Source: Methanosphaera sp. rholeuAM6
Lineage (GTDB): Archaea; Methanobacteriota; Methanobacteria; Methanobacteriales; Methanobacteriaceae
Length of the DNA: 35,130 bases
NCBI GenBank assembly: GCA_003266105.1
Contig: MVAA01000001.1
Span: 3,915 to 39,044, forward strand
Direction of reading: 5' to 3'
Positions 7,390 to 15,423 of this stretch are shown in pieces (position 1 is the stretch's first letter; each line of letters begins with the position of its first letter). A model generated the notes under the pieces. It was not told the origin of the DNA and made no database searches. It saw only the letters and a list, made by a program, of their open reading frames with translations. The position numbers and the translations under genes were made by a program.

Positions 7390-8796
7390 ATGAAAAATTT
7401 TAGTGAATGGTTTCATAACATATTGGAAGAAGCAGAATTAATGGATGCGAGGTATCCTGTTAAAGGAATGAGTGTTTGGCTACCAAGAGGTTTTAAGATA
7501 AGAAAATACTCTTTGGAATTGCTGCAGAATCTTTTGGATGAAGAACACGAGGAAACATTATTTCCAATGCTCATACCAGAAAGTGAGTTAGCAAAAGAAG
7601 CTATACATGTAAAAGGATTTGAAGAAGAAGTATACTGGGTAACAAGAGGTGGATTAAGGGAATTAAATGAGCAGTTAGCATTAAGACCAACCAGTGAAAC
7701 AGCAATGTATCCTATGTTTTCATTATGGGTACGTTCACATATGGATTTACCAATTAAAGTATATCAAACAGTTAACACATTCAGGTATGAAACAAAACAT
7801 ACACGTCCATTAATCAGGGTAAGGGAAATTACCACTTTTAATGAATCACACACAGTACATGCTACAGCACAGGAGGCTGAAGAGCAAGTTCAAACAGGAA
7901 TAAGAATATACAAGGAATTCTTTGATTCATTGGGAATAGCATATTCAATCAGTAAGAGACCTGAATGGGATAAGTTTCCAGGATCCAAATACACAATGGC
8001 TTTCGATACAATAATGCCTGATGGAAAAACGCTGCAAATAGGAACAGTACATAACTTGGGAACAACTTTTGCAAAAACATTTGACATTCAATTTGAAAAT
8101 GATGAAGGTGAACATGAATACGTGCATCAAACATGTTATGGATTATCTGATCGTGTAATAGCATCACTTATAGCAGCACATGGTGATGAAAAAGGTCTTA
8201 AATTACCACCGGTTGTAGCACCGGAACAAGTGATAATAGTACCAATAATCTTTAAGGAAAAAGAGGAATTAGTTCTTGATTTCACAGATAAACTTGAAGA
8301 ATTATTAAAATCCAATGGAATAAGAGTGAAACAGGATAAAAGGGATATGCGTCCTGGTAAAAAGTACTATGAATGGGAACAGAGAGGAGTACCATTAAGA
8401 ATAGAGGTTGGACCAAGGGATATTGAAAATTCTTCTATAGTAACTATCAGAAGAGACAACGGTAACAAGGAATTCATAGACTATGATGAAAATACAGTGG
8501 TTGAAACAGTTAAAAACATACTTGATGACATTGCCGAAGAGCTTAAAAAGGCATCTAACAAATTCCAGGAAGAAAAAACATTTCATGTGGAAACACCTGA
8601 ACAGATTAAGAAAACAATTAATAAAAAAGGTGGAATTATCTCTTGTAACTGGTGTGGAAGTACGGAATGTGGTAAGGACATGGAAGAAAAATATGATATT
8701 GACATACTGGGAACACAGGAAGCTGAAGTGGAAGGAAATTGTGTACATTGTGGTCAAGTAGCACAGCACAAAGTATTAATATCAAAAACATACTAA
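7390..8796 (+). CDS. proS: prolyl-tRNA synthetase, archaeal/eukaryal type
   Basis: ProS charges tRNA-Pro with proline. The 468-residue protein has the class II core (about 30-280), with motif 2 around FRYETKHTRPLIRVREIT. The anticodon-binding domain runs about 285-390, and the extra C-terminal domain about 395-468. The last holds four cysteines in two CxxC-like pairs (CNWCGS and CVHCGQ), plus C-G-K-D between, a zinc site seen in archaeal-type ProS. The true start is the ATG at 7390, six bases after GGGGTGA. The open frame continues 47 codons upstream with poor coding quality and should not be included. A tiny membrane protein gene follows directly after the stop. Confidence 0.96.
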   Translation: MKNFSEWFHNILEEAELMDARYPVKGMSVWLPRGFKIRKYSLELLQNLLDEEHEETLFPMLIPESELAKEAIHVKGFEEEVYWVTRGGLRELNEQLALRPTSETAMYPMFSLWVRSHMDLPIKVYQTVNTFRYETKHTRPLIRVREITTFNESHTVHATAQEAEEQVQTGIRIYKEFFDSLGIAYSISKRPEWDKFPGSKYTMAFDTIMPDGKTLQIGTVHNLGTTFAKTFDIQFENDEGEHEYVHQTCYGLSDRVIASLIAAHGDEKGLKLPPVVAPEQVIIVPIIFKEKEELVLDFTDKLEELLKSNGIRVKQDKRDMRPGKKYYEWEQRGVPLRIEVGPRDIENSSIVTIRRDNGNKEFIDYDENTVVETVKNILDDIAEELKKASNKFQEEKTFHVETPEQIKKTINKKGGIISCNWCGSTECGKDMEEKYDIDILGTQEAEVEGNCVHCGQVAQHKVLISKTY

Positions 8797-8797
8797 T

Positions 8798-9001
8798 ATG
8801 AGAAACATGAAAAACAAAGATAAAAAGAAAATAATGAAAATACTTTGGATAATAACTGATATCATTATATTAATCTGTTCAACCATTTTACTTGTTGAAG
8901 GAGGAACATTCAATATCATCCTTGCGATAATTGGTATAATTTTAGTTATATCTGAAATTGTCTTATATAAGAAAGGTTATATTGCACGAAATGTAATATA
9001 A
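8798..9001 (+). CDS. small two-helix membrane protein
   Basis: The 67-residue product has a basic N terminus (MRNMKNKDKKKIMK) and two likely membrane helices (about 14-35 and 38-58), and it ends in a basic tail. The ATG lies one base after the proS stop, with no clear Shine-Dalgarno, so it would depend on translational coupling. An alternative start at the second Met (8807) would remove three residues. T-rich sequence after it (9014-9023) may end transcription. The clean hydrophobic/basic layout supports a real gene, but I know no family and conservation is untested. Confidence 0.5.
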   Translation: MRNMKNKDKKKIMKILWIITDIIILICSTILLVEGGTFNIILAIIGIILVISEIVLYKKGYIARNVI

Positions 9002-9090
9002 TACTTTCAGTAACTCTTTTTTTAACAAAAATTTTTTATATTTTCTATTACCTAATATTAATTAATCTTTCAATATGACGTGATGATTCT

Positions 9091-10275
9091 ATGCAAATTA
9101 AAACTGATGTATTAGTGATAGGTGCAGGACCGGCCGGTTCAATAGCTGCAAAAAATGCGGCACAAAACGGTGTCAATGTTTTAATAATAGATAAAAAATC
9201 AGAAATAGGAACACCAAAAAGGTGTGCCGAGGGAATAACAAAATCCACCTTAGATGAACTGGATATAGAACCAAATTTTAAATGGATTACTAGAGAAATA
9301 GATGGGATAGAAATTGTTTCACCAAACAATACATCATTAACATTGGATGATAATAAAATAGAATTGCCGGATACGGGTTATGTCCTGGAAAGAAAACTCT
9401 TTGATAAGCATTTGCTAATGGATGCAATACGTTCCGGAACAAAAGTGATGGTAAAGACTAAAGCTGAAAATATTAGGAGAATAAAAGAGGGATTTGTAGT
9501 TGAAGCAACCAGCATGAATAAGCATGTTTCAATCATTACTAAAATAATTATTGCAGCGGATGGCCCAGAATCCCATGTAGGAAGAATGGCAGGTCTTAAA
9601 ACAAATACTTCACTGGAAAACATGGCTTCGTGTATACAATATGAAATGGTGAACGTAAAGACATCAAATATGAATCATGTTAAAATACATATAGGAACAA
9701 TCTGTCCTGGAGGATACATTTGGATATTCCCGAAAGGTGATGATATTGCAAATGTAGGTCTTGGAATACTGAAATCACACACGGATAAGACAGCAAAACA
9801 TTTCTTGGATTCATTCATAGAATCCAATCATGATTTGGCTAATGCTCAAATAGTTGAAATGAATGTGGGTGGAGATCCTATAGGTGGATTAGTTGAAGAA
9901 CGATATGATGATAATATAATGGTAGTTGGGGATGCTGCCGGTTTTGTTGATCCATTGACTGGTGATGGAATTAGAACTGCAATGTTGAGTGGAAAATATG
10001 CTGGTATTGTAGCTTCAAAATCTGTTAAAGCAGGAAACTATTCAAAAGATTTTCTAAAGGAATATTATATTTTAACAGAAGAAAATATTGGAAAAACATT
10101 TAATCGTTTTAACAAGGTTAAAGAGTTCCTGTTAACATTGGATGATGATAGTTTAAACAATATTGTTGAAGAGATTATTAAAACTGATATGTCCGATGTT
10201 AATGTTAAATCATTATTAAAAATTATTATTAAATCTTCTCCAAAATCAATATTTAAATTAAGAAAATTATTATAA
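9091..10275 (+). CDS. digeranylgeranylglycerophospholipid reductase (geranylgeranyl reductase family)
   Basis: This FAD enzyme saturates the double bonds of archaeal membrane lipid chains. The protein has 394 residues, the usual length. It begins with a Rossmann strand and dinucleotide loop GAGPAGS (11-17), followed by IIDKKSEIGTPKRCAEGI with the family's conserved C-A-E-G. The second FAD motif VVGDAAGFVDPLTGDGIRTAM lies near residues 280-300. IAADGPES gives the mid-protein motif. The start ATG has GTGATGATT upstream. Together with egsA in this window it marks an ether-lipid-making archaeon. The electron donor cannot be told from sequence. A convergent iscU ends 30 bases downstream. Confidence 0.92.
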   Translation: MQIKTDVLVIGAGPAGSIAAKNAAQNGVNVLIIDKKSEIGTPKRCAEGITKSTLDELDIEPNFKWITREIDGIEIVSPNNTSLTLDDNKIELPDTGYVLERKLFDKHLLMDAIRSGTKVMVKTKAENIRRIKEGFVVEATSMNKHVSIITKIIIAADGPESHVGRMAGLKTNTSLENMASCIQYEMVNVKTSNMNHVKIHIGTICPGGYIWIFPKGDDIANVGLGILKSHTDKTAKHFLDSFIESNHDLANAQIVEMNVGGDPIGGLVEERYDDNIMVVGDAAGFVDPLTGDGIRTAMLSGKYAGIVASKSVKAGNYSKDFLKEYYILTEENIGKTFNRFNKVKEFLLTLDDDSLNNIVEEIIKTDMSDVNVKSLLKIIIKSSPKSIFKLRKLL

Positions 10276-10284
10276 CTTATTTTT

Positions 10285-10317
10285 AAAAATAGGATTGGTG
10301 GAGAATTATATTTCTCC
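10285..10317 (-). terminator. hairpin terminator at the iscU stop codon
   Basis: The inverted repeat GGAGAA and TTCTCC (10300-10317, 6-base loop) contains the iscU stop at 10306-10308. On the minus strand it is followed within about 10 bases by TTTTT (10289-10285). TTTT on the other side (10281-10284) may also stop the convergent reductase transcript. Confidence 0.45.
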
Positions 10318-10695
10318 ATTTGCTTTTCTTTCTCTGTAATTTTCGATTGCGGCTTGTAATGCATCTGCTGCTAAGTTGGAACAATGTAATTTTATCGGTG
10401 GAAGTCCATCTAATTCTTCTGCTACATCGTTTCTTGTAATTTTGTAAGCTTCATCTACTGTCATTCCAACTGCCATTTCTGTAATCATACTACTTGTGGC
10501 TATTGCTGCACCACATCCAAATGTACTGAATTTAACATCTTTTAATACTTCATTTTCATCAACATCTATGTATATGGTCATTATGTCACCACATACTGGG
10601 TTACCAACTGTACCTTCTCCACTAGGGTTTTCAATCACTCCCGTATTTCGTGGATTCATGTAATGATCTTTTACTTTATCGCTGTATTCTTCCAT
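10306..10695 (-). CDS. iscU: IscU/NifU-type Fe-S cluster scaffold
   Basis: IscU is the platform on which [2Fe-2S] and [4Fe-4S] clusters are built before transfer to apo-proteins. The 129-residue protein has the three ligand cysteines C35 (in NPVCGD), C61 (in FGCGAA) and C105 (in LHCSN), together with D37 and H104, all at expected positions. It lacks the redox and C-terminal Nfu domains of long NifU. The start has a strong GAGGTGAT site. It lies 24 bases after iscS in the same direction, so the two form an operon. The canonical LPPVK motif recognised by HscA appears here as LPPIK (98-102). No HscA or HscB gene is in the window. Confidence 0.95.
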   Translation of the reverse strand: MEEYSDKVKDHYMNPRNTGVIENPSGEGTVGNPVCGDIMTIYIDVDENEVLKDVKFSTFGCGAAIATSSMITEMAVGMTVDEAYKITRNDVAEELDGLPPIKLHCSNLAADALQAAIENYRERKANGEI

Positions 10696-10719
10696 TTTAT
10701 CACCTCATCATTAAATTTC

Positions 10720-11970
10720 TTAGTATCTATCCAAATCCTCTTCATCAACATCTTTCTCGAATTTGTCTCCGATATATTCATCTGTTTTATTATCCCATAA
10801 TGGAGATAATTTTCTCAGGTAGGTTACTACTTCATCTATTGATTCTACAATGTAGTCCACATCATCTATACTGTTTTCCGGTCCTATTGATAATCTTAAT
10901 GAACCATGTGACAATGCCGGTTTAATGCCTATTGCTGCTAGAACGTGGGAACCTTTTAAATCATGAGTTGAACATGCTGAACCGGTTGCACCATTAATCC
11001 CTTTATGGTCTAATCTTAGGATTAAGGATTCACCTTCAATTCCGGAGAATCTGAAGTGTACGTTGTTAGGTAATCTTTTTTCCAGGCTTCCGTTAACATA
11101 TGAATCTTTGATTGTGCTTGTTACTTTTTCTATTAGAGCATCTCTGATTTCTTGGTTGTGTTTCATACGTTCTTCTAAGTGTATGTTTGCCAGTTCTGCA
11201 GCTTTACCTAGACCAACTATTCCAGGTACATTTTCTGTTCCTGAACGTAATCCTTTTTCCTGTCCACCACCATGTATTAATACTTCTAATCTGACTCCTT
11301 TTTTAATGTATACTGCTCCAACACCTTTTGGACCGTTAATTTTATGTGCGGATATTGAAAGTAGGTCTATGTTTTGTTCCACTACATCTACTGGTATTTT
11401 TCCTGCACTTTGTACGGCATCTGAGTGGAATAGGACATTGTTTTCCCGTGCAATTTCTCCAATTTCTTTTGTTGGTTGTATTGAACCTATTTCATTGTTT
11501 GAGTGCATTATTGATATTAGTATTGTGCTTTCTTTTATTGCTGCTTTTAGGTCATCCAGGTTGATTATTCCTGTTTCATCTACTGGCAAATAGGTTACTT
11601 CGTAGCCCAGCTTTTCTAGGAATTTACATGTTTCCAGTACTGCCGGATGTTCAATGGTTGATGTTATAATATGGTTTCGAGGATTGTCTTCTGTTGCTCT
11701 TAGTTTTTCATGAAGTGCCACTCCTTTAATTATCATGTTGTCTGATTCTGATCCACCACTTGTGAATGTTATTTCATCAACATTTGCATTAATTAGGCTT
11801 GCTACTTGTTTTCTTGCTTTATCTACTGCTTTTTTTGCTTCTACTCCTAACGTGTATAATGTTGATGCGTTTCCGAATTCTTCGTTGAAGTATGGTAACA
11901 TTGCGTCTAATACTTCAGGGTCTACAGGGGATGTGGCTGAATTATCCATATATATTAATTTATCTGTCAT
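10720..11970 (-). CDS. iscS: cysteine desulfurase, IscS/NifS type
   Basis: This PLP enzyme takes sulfur from cysteine and gives it to IscU. In the 416-residue protein, K210 in SAHKINGPKG is the PLP lysine, H108 stacks on the cofactor, and TSGGSESDN (70-78) and HSDAVQ (182-187) hold the cofactor. C333 in SACST is the active-site cysteine on the mobile loop. The last 30 residues form an acidic tail (DKFEKDVDEEDLDRY) beyond the usual end. AAAGGAG precedes the ATG. Many class I methanogens lack an IscS, so this pair may be a bacterial acquisition (inference). The gene is transcribed divergently from an ABC importer across a repeat-bearing promoter region. Confidence 0.95.
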   Translation of the reverse strand: MTDKLIYMDNSATSPVDPEVLDAMLPYFNEEFGNASTLYTLGVEAKKAVDKARKQVASLINANVDEITFTSGGSESDNMIIKGVALHEKLRATEDNPRNHIITSTIEHPAVLETCKFLEKLGYEVTYLPVDETGIINLDDLKAAIKESTILISIMHSNNEIGSIQPTKEIGEIARENNVLFHSDAVQSAGKIPVDVVEQNIDLLSISAHKINGPKGVGAVYIKKGVRLEVLIHGGGQEKGLRSGTENVPGIVGLGKAAELANIHLEERMKHNQEIRDALIEKVTSTIKDSYVNGSLEKRLPNNVHFRFSGIEGESLILRLDHKGINGATGSACSTHDLKGSHVLAAIGIKPALSHGSLRLSIGPENSIDDVDYIVESIDEVVTYLRKLSPLWDNKTDEYIGDKFEKDVDEEDLDRY

Positions 11971-12020
11971 TTTCTCGACTCCTTTGGTTATTCTATATTT
12001 TTTTTCAATGTTATTTTTCT

Positions 12021-12035
12021 ATATTATATAATATT
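12021..12035 (-). promoter_or_regulatory. TATA box of iscS-iscU
   Basis: The palindromic AT block ATATTATATAATATT lies about 58 bases before the iscS ATG. That would give a transcription start near 12001 and a leader of about 30 bases holding the AAAGGAG site. Two tandem motif copies abut it on the upstream side. Confidence 0.5.
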
Positions 12036-12061
12036 ACAATGTTATATCACAATGTTATATT
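12036..12061. repeat. tandem 13-bp direct repeat at the iscS promoter
   Basis: ACAATGTTATATC (12036-12048) is followed directly by ACAATGTTATATT (12049-12061). The core TGTTAT recurs at 12009-12014, between the TATA box and iscS, and as TGTTATAT at 12095-12102. The tandem pair sits where an archaeal activator or a blocker of TFB would bind. It looks like an operator for the Fe-S genes and perhaps for the divergent importer. The regulator is not identified. Confidence 0.5.
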
Positions 12062-12143
12062 TTCTTAAAGTAGTATTTATACTTTTATATGGGGTGTTAT
12101 ATTTTATTCAGAATTGATATCATTGAAAATAAAACTTCAAAAA

Positions 12144-12167
12144 ACTTATTATAGATATATAAACATA
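12144..12167 (+). promoter_or_regulatory. TATA-box region of the ABC importer operon
   Basis: AACTTATTATAGATATATAAACAT contains the TATA-like GATATATAAA about 55-65 bases before the ATG at 12220. That gives a probable leader of about 35 bases with GGGAG at 12207-12211. It lies about 80 bases from the TGTTAT repeats, and 42 bases from the single copy at 12095. Confidence 0.45.
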
Positions 12168-12219
12168 CAAAATATTATTAACACAATTAAAATTAAGTTA
12201 ATATTTGGGAGATTTAAAA

Positions 12220-13164
12220 ATGTCTAATCAAAAAATTATTGGAATTATCATTGCAGCATTAGTTGTAATAGTTGCAATATGGGCTGGATTAAGTTTTTTA
12301 AATAATGATACTGAAACAGTACACATAGGATACTTACCTTCAGACCATGATGCAGCACTCTTTGTAGCAGATGCTTCAGGAATGTACACTGATGCTGGAA
12401 TAAAAGTAGAATTACATGAGTATAATAATGGTGGAGATTTAATGAGTGCAATGGCAAGCGGAGACCTAGATGTCGGTTATGTGGGAATAGCACCGGTCGT
12501 ATCATCAATCTCAAAAGGAGTTCCTGTAAAAATAGTGGCAGGAGCACAAAATGAAGGTAGTGGTCTAGTATCACATGATGATTCAGTAACATCTATAAAA
12601 GATTTAAAAGGTAAAACCGTTGCAACACCTGGAGAAGCTTCAATTCAAAATGTTTTACTTAAATATGACCTTAAGAAAAATGGCTTAAGTTCATCTGATG
12701 TAAAAAGTCCTGGAATGAAAGTATCTTCAATGAATGATGCATTAAAAACTGGCAGTATAGATGCAATGTTGACATATGAACCATTTGTATCCATATCCGA
12801 AAAAACAAACAACCAACATGTTGTAGAAAGATCAGGTGACATCATACCAAACCATCCATGTTGTGTAGTTGTAATGAGTGATAAATTCATATCAGAACAT
12901 TCAAGTCAGGCACAAAAAATTGTAGATATACATAAGCAAGCAACGCAAAAAATCATTGATGATCCTGATGGCATTATTCAATACTTACCATCCAACATAG
13001 TTTCAAATGAAACAGTCGAAAAAGACAGTTTATCCAATATTAAATGGGTAACAGAGTTAAATGATGATTATAAAACCAATGTGGATAGCTTCTTAGATAT
13101 TGAAAAAGATTTAGGAATTATTAATCAAACATTAACTCAAGAACAGTTATATGCTAACATATAA
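12220..13164 (+). CDS. ABC transporter substrate-binding protein, SsuA/NrtA-like
   Basis: This 314-residue protein binds the ligand of the importer encoded next to it. An N-terminal membrane helix (about 5-27) has no lipobox cysteine, so it is either an uncleaved anchor or a cleaved signal. The mature part starts VHIGYLPSDHDAALFVA, followed by GDLDVGYVGIAP (81-92) and DLKGKTVATPG, the two-lobed fold of nitrate/sulfonate/taurine/HMP binders. An H-P-C-C motif (212-215) lies in the ligand-facing half. Such adjacent cysteines are uncommon in the family members I know. The start is the ATG after GGGAG, not the TTG five codons earlier. The substrate is unknown; the divergent Fe-S operon hints at a sulfur compound. 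Confidence 0.88.
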   Translation: MSNQKIIGIIIAALVVIVAIWAGLSFLNNDTETVHIGYLPSDHDAALFVADASGMYTDAGIKVELHEYNNGGDLMSAMASGDLDVGYVGIAPVVSSISKGVPVKIVAGAQNEGSGLVSHDDSVTSIKDLKGKTVATPGEASIQNVLLKYDLKKNGLSSSDVKSPGMKVSSMNDALKTGSIDAMLTYEPFVSISEKTNNQHVVERSGDIIPNHPCCVVVMSDKFISEHSSQAQKIVDIHKQATQKIIDDPDGIIQYLPSNIVSNETVEKDSLSNIKWVTELNDDYKTNVDSFLDIEKDLGIINQTLTQEQLYANI

Positions 13165-13220
13165 GATATTTCTAATACAAAAAACAAAGATAATATCAAA
13201 GCATAAAATGAGATGAATTA

Positions 13221-13973
13221 ATGACAGACATAAGATTATATAATAAACTTGAAAAATTAATATTTCCTATAATATTAATCATTATATGGTATATTATATG
13301 CGATGTACTGATGTTAATTCCTAGTTACATGTTTCCTGGACCAGTAGAAGTAGTCAATTCGTTCATAAAACTACTGGTCACCGGAAAACTTTTTAAAGAT
13401 ATAATTGATACTTTATATAAAGTATTGCTCGGTCTATTTTTAGCTGCAGTAGTCGGAATAACTTTTGGTATAATTCTAGGATGGTCTAAAAGACTTGAAA
13501 GATTATGTACGTTAATAATCAGTATATTAAGACCGATTCCTCCAATAGCATGGATACCATTTTCTATTCTATGGTTTGGTATAGGAACCGCACCTGCTGT
13601 ATTTATTATATTTATGGGTTGTGTATTTCCAATATTGGTGTCAACAATAGATGGAGTACATAGAACTAGGGGCGTATTAATTGAAGCAGCACAATCATTT
13701 GGTGCTTCAAATATGCAGATGTTAACAGAAGTAGTGTTGCCTGCTACAGTTCCATATATAGTTTCCGGACTGAAAGTAGGTATAGGAATTGCATTGATGT
13801 GTACTATATCAGGGGAAATGATAGGTTCAAGTTCAGGTATAGGATACATGATTTTAACATCAACAAGCCTATTTGATACGGGTTCAACAGTTGTAGGAAT
13901 GTTAGTGATAGGTATAATAGGAATAATTTTCGATTATATTTTCACAAAAATACAGGAACGAATATTCTGGTAA
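13221..13973 (+). CDS. ABC transporter permease, SsuC/TauC-like
   Basis: This 250-residue inner-membrane protein has about six membrane helices. The cytoplasmic EAA coupling loop is clear near residues 155-175 (EAAQSFGASNMQMLTEVVLPATVPYIVSG). MFPGPVEV near residue 37 and RPIPPIAWIPF near 100 are typical of the SsuC/NrtB/TauC family. It forms the channel for the solute delivered by the preceding binding protein. It starts 56 bases after that gene, with a GAGATGA site. The ATPase gene begins 9 bases after its stop. Nothing is missing. Ligand assignment among sulfonate, nitrate, taurine or pyrimidine cannot be made from this subunit. Confidence 0.9.
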   Translation: MTDIRLYNKLEKLIFPIILIIIWYIICDVLMLIPSYMFPGPVEVVNSFIKLLVTGKLFKDIIDTLYKVLLGLFLAAVVGITFGIILGWSKRLERLCTLIISILRPIPPIAWIPFSILWFGIGTAPAVFIIFMGCVFPILVSTIDGVHRTRGVLIEAAQSFGASNMQMLTEVVLPATVPYIVSGLKVGIGIALMCTISGEMIGSSSGIGYMILTSTSLFDTGSTVVGMLVIGIIGIIFDYIFTKIQERIFW

Positions 13974-13982
13974 GGTGAGTAT

Positions 13983-14741
13983 ATGACATTTGAAATAGAA
14001 AATGTATCAAAAACCTTTATTTCCAAAGGCAGAGGAGAAACAATTAAAGCATTAGAAGATATTAATCTCACTATAGAAACAGGAAAATTTGTTTGTTTTG
14101 TAGGTCCATCCGGTTGTGGTAAAACTACATTACTTCGTCTGATGGAAGGGTTTGAATTGCCTGATGAAGGTACTATAAAAGATGATGGTGAACTTGTCAC
14201 AAAACCTTCAAGAGAACGTGGATTTATCTTCCAGGATTATTCTTTATTTCCATGGTTGAACGTACTGGACAATGTAACATTTGGATTAAACATTGCCGGA
14301 AGACCTGAAGAAGAAAATAAGGAAAGAGCATATAAATACCTTGATGCAGTAGGTTTACGGGATTTTGCAACCAAATATCCCCATGAATTATCTGGTGGAA
14401 TGAAACAGAGGGTTGCAATCATACGTTCAATAATTAACGAATCCAAATCATTACTCATGGATGAACCGTTTAGTGCTTTGGATGTTCAAACAAAGCATAA
14501 ATTAGAAGAACAGTTGGTGAATAATTGGAGACAAAATGATAGGACAGTAATATTTGTTACACATGATGTAGAAGAAGCTGTTTTTCTATCGGATGAAATC
14601 GTGGTTTTCTCCAGAAGACCTGGAAGAATAAAAAAAGTATTTAAGAACGAACTGCCACGTCCTAGAAATAGAGGAGATCATGTTTTCCAAGATTTTGTTA
14701 ATGAGGTAACAGAAGAAATAGATGAATCAGAAGATGATTGA
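13983..14741 (+). CDS. ABC transporter ATPase, SsuB/TauB-like
   Basis: This 252-residue ATPase drives the importer. It has Walker A GPSGCGKTT (41-49), a Q-loop FQDYSLFPW (83-91) with the FPW typical of the nitrate/sulfonate/taurine group, signature LSGGMKQ (136-142), Walker B LLMDEP (157-162) and the H-switch in VTHDVEEA. All catalytic residues are present. It is the third gene of the operon and starts after GGTGAGT, 9 bases beyond the permease stop. There is no C-terminal regulatory domain. The stop codon forms part of a terminator hairpin. Confidence 0.93.
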   Translation: MTFEIENVSKTFISKGRGETIKALEDINLTIETGKFVCFVGPSGCGKTTLLRLMEGFELPDEGTIKDDGELVTKPSRERGFIFQDYSLFPWLNVLDNVTFGLNIAGRPEEENKERAYKYLDAVGLRDFATKYPHELSGGMKQRVAIIRSIINESKSLLMDEPFSALDVQTKHKLEEQLVNNWRQNDRTVIFVTHDVEEAVFLSDEIVVFSRRPGRIKKVFKNELPRPRNRGDHVFQDFVNEVTEEIDESEDD

Positions 14742-14761
14742 TTCATATCCCTATTTTTTTT
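14722..14761 (+). terminator. stop-codon-overlapping hairpin terminator of the ABC operon
   Basis: ATGAATCA (14722-14729) pairs with TGATTCAT (14739-14746), 8 bp with a 9-base loop. The TGA stop (14739-14741) is the first three bases of the right arm. T8 follows at 14754-14761. Confidence 0.6.
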
Positions 14762-14777
14762 ACTATTTTTGTTAGTG

Positions 14778-15278
14778 TTAATCATCGAGTTGTGTGATTA
14801 GCTGAATAATTTTAACGGTTTCAATACCATTCATACCCATAGTTTTTAATGCTTTTACCGTTGAAGAATTTAAGTTTAAATTTGAAACTACAAGGTTTTC
14901 TGTAACGAGTTTTCTAAATTCATCATACTTCTTATTATCATTGAATAAAACTCTAAGGTCATATGCAATAGGTCTTAATTTTTCGTCTAAAATGTGTGTT
15001 AGATCTTCAATTGCCCGATTATTTTCTTGAACCATATTGGATTGTAAAACTCTGCCTATATCATTTTGAGTAAAACTTTTTTCTAACTCTTCTAAAATTA
15101 ACTCATCAATAACTTCATTATCTTTAATATTATTTTTCAGGTGTTTATTTCTTTTGTTTGATTTTATAAATTCTTTATAAAAGTTATCGATTAAATCTTG
15201 GTTATGGTCAAATAATTCATTAACAGTACTTAATAAAACAGTACTGGCGTATTTTTTAATATTCTTTTCATTTATCAT
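14778..15278 (-). CDS. unknown helical protein
   Basis: This 166-residue product is predicted mostly helical and charged, with no membrane segment, no cysteines and no motif I recognise. The end (STVKALKTMGMNGIETVKIIQLITQLDD) could form an amphipathic helix used for assembly. It starts from an ATG with only a weak ribosome site (GGGAATTAT upstream). It is convergent to the ABC operon and lies downstream of aqpM in the same direction, separated by a likely terminator, so it has its own promoter (A/T-rich, 15279-15360). Coding quality and length support a real gene. Probably genus- or family-restricted (inference). Confidence 0.6.
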   Translation of the reverse strand: MINEKNIKKYASTVLLSTVNELFDHNQDLIDNFYKEFIKSNKRNKHLKNNIKDNEVIDELILEELEKSFTQNDIGRVLQSNMVQENNRAIEDLTHILDEKLRPIAYDLRVLFNDNKKYDEFRKLVTENLVVSNLNLNSSTVKALKTMGMNGIETVKIIQLITQLDD

Positions 15279-15377
15279 AATAATTCCCTAATATAATTAA
15301 GCCAATCCTAATAGTAAATATGATTTTTATAGTTAATAATATTTTTAAAAAATCAGTTAAACAATAAAATTAGTGAT

Positions 15378-15415
15378 AAAAAAGGGGTTTAAGATAGTAA
15401 TAATTAAATTATTAC
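15378..15415 (-). terminator. hairpin terminator of aqpM
   Basis: A 19-base palindrome, GTAATAATT and AATTATTAC around one A (15397-15415), lies 8 bases past the aqpM stop. On the minus strand CCCC and TTTTTT follow (15387-15378). The same hairpin, CCCC, T-run order is seen after hdrB. Confidence 0.6.
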
Positions 15416-15423
15416 ATATGCAT

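Noticed and set aside
8395..8769. 124-codon frame opposite the end of proS
   Set aside because: It is antisense to the zinc-binding end of ProS, with no start signal, and is a shadow.
11063..11593. 176-codon frame opposite iscS
   Set aside because: It lies wholly antisense to the well-supported IscS gene, has no ribosome site and no plausible protein features, so it is a shadow.
13325..13849. 174-codon frame opposite the ABC permease
   Set aside because: It is antisense to a clear permease with an EAA loop. Its composition simply mirrors the membrane helices.
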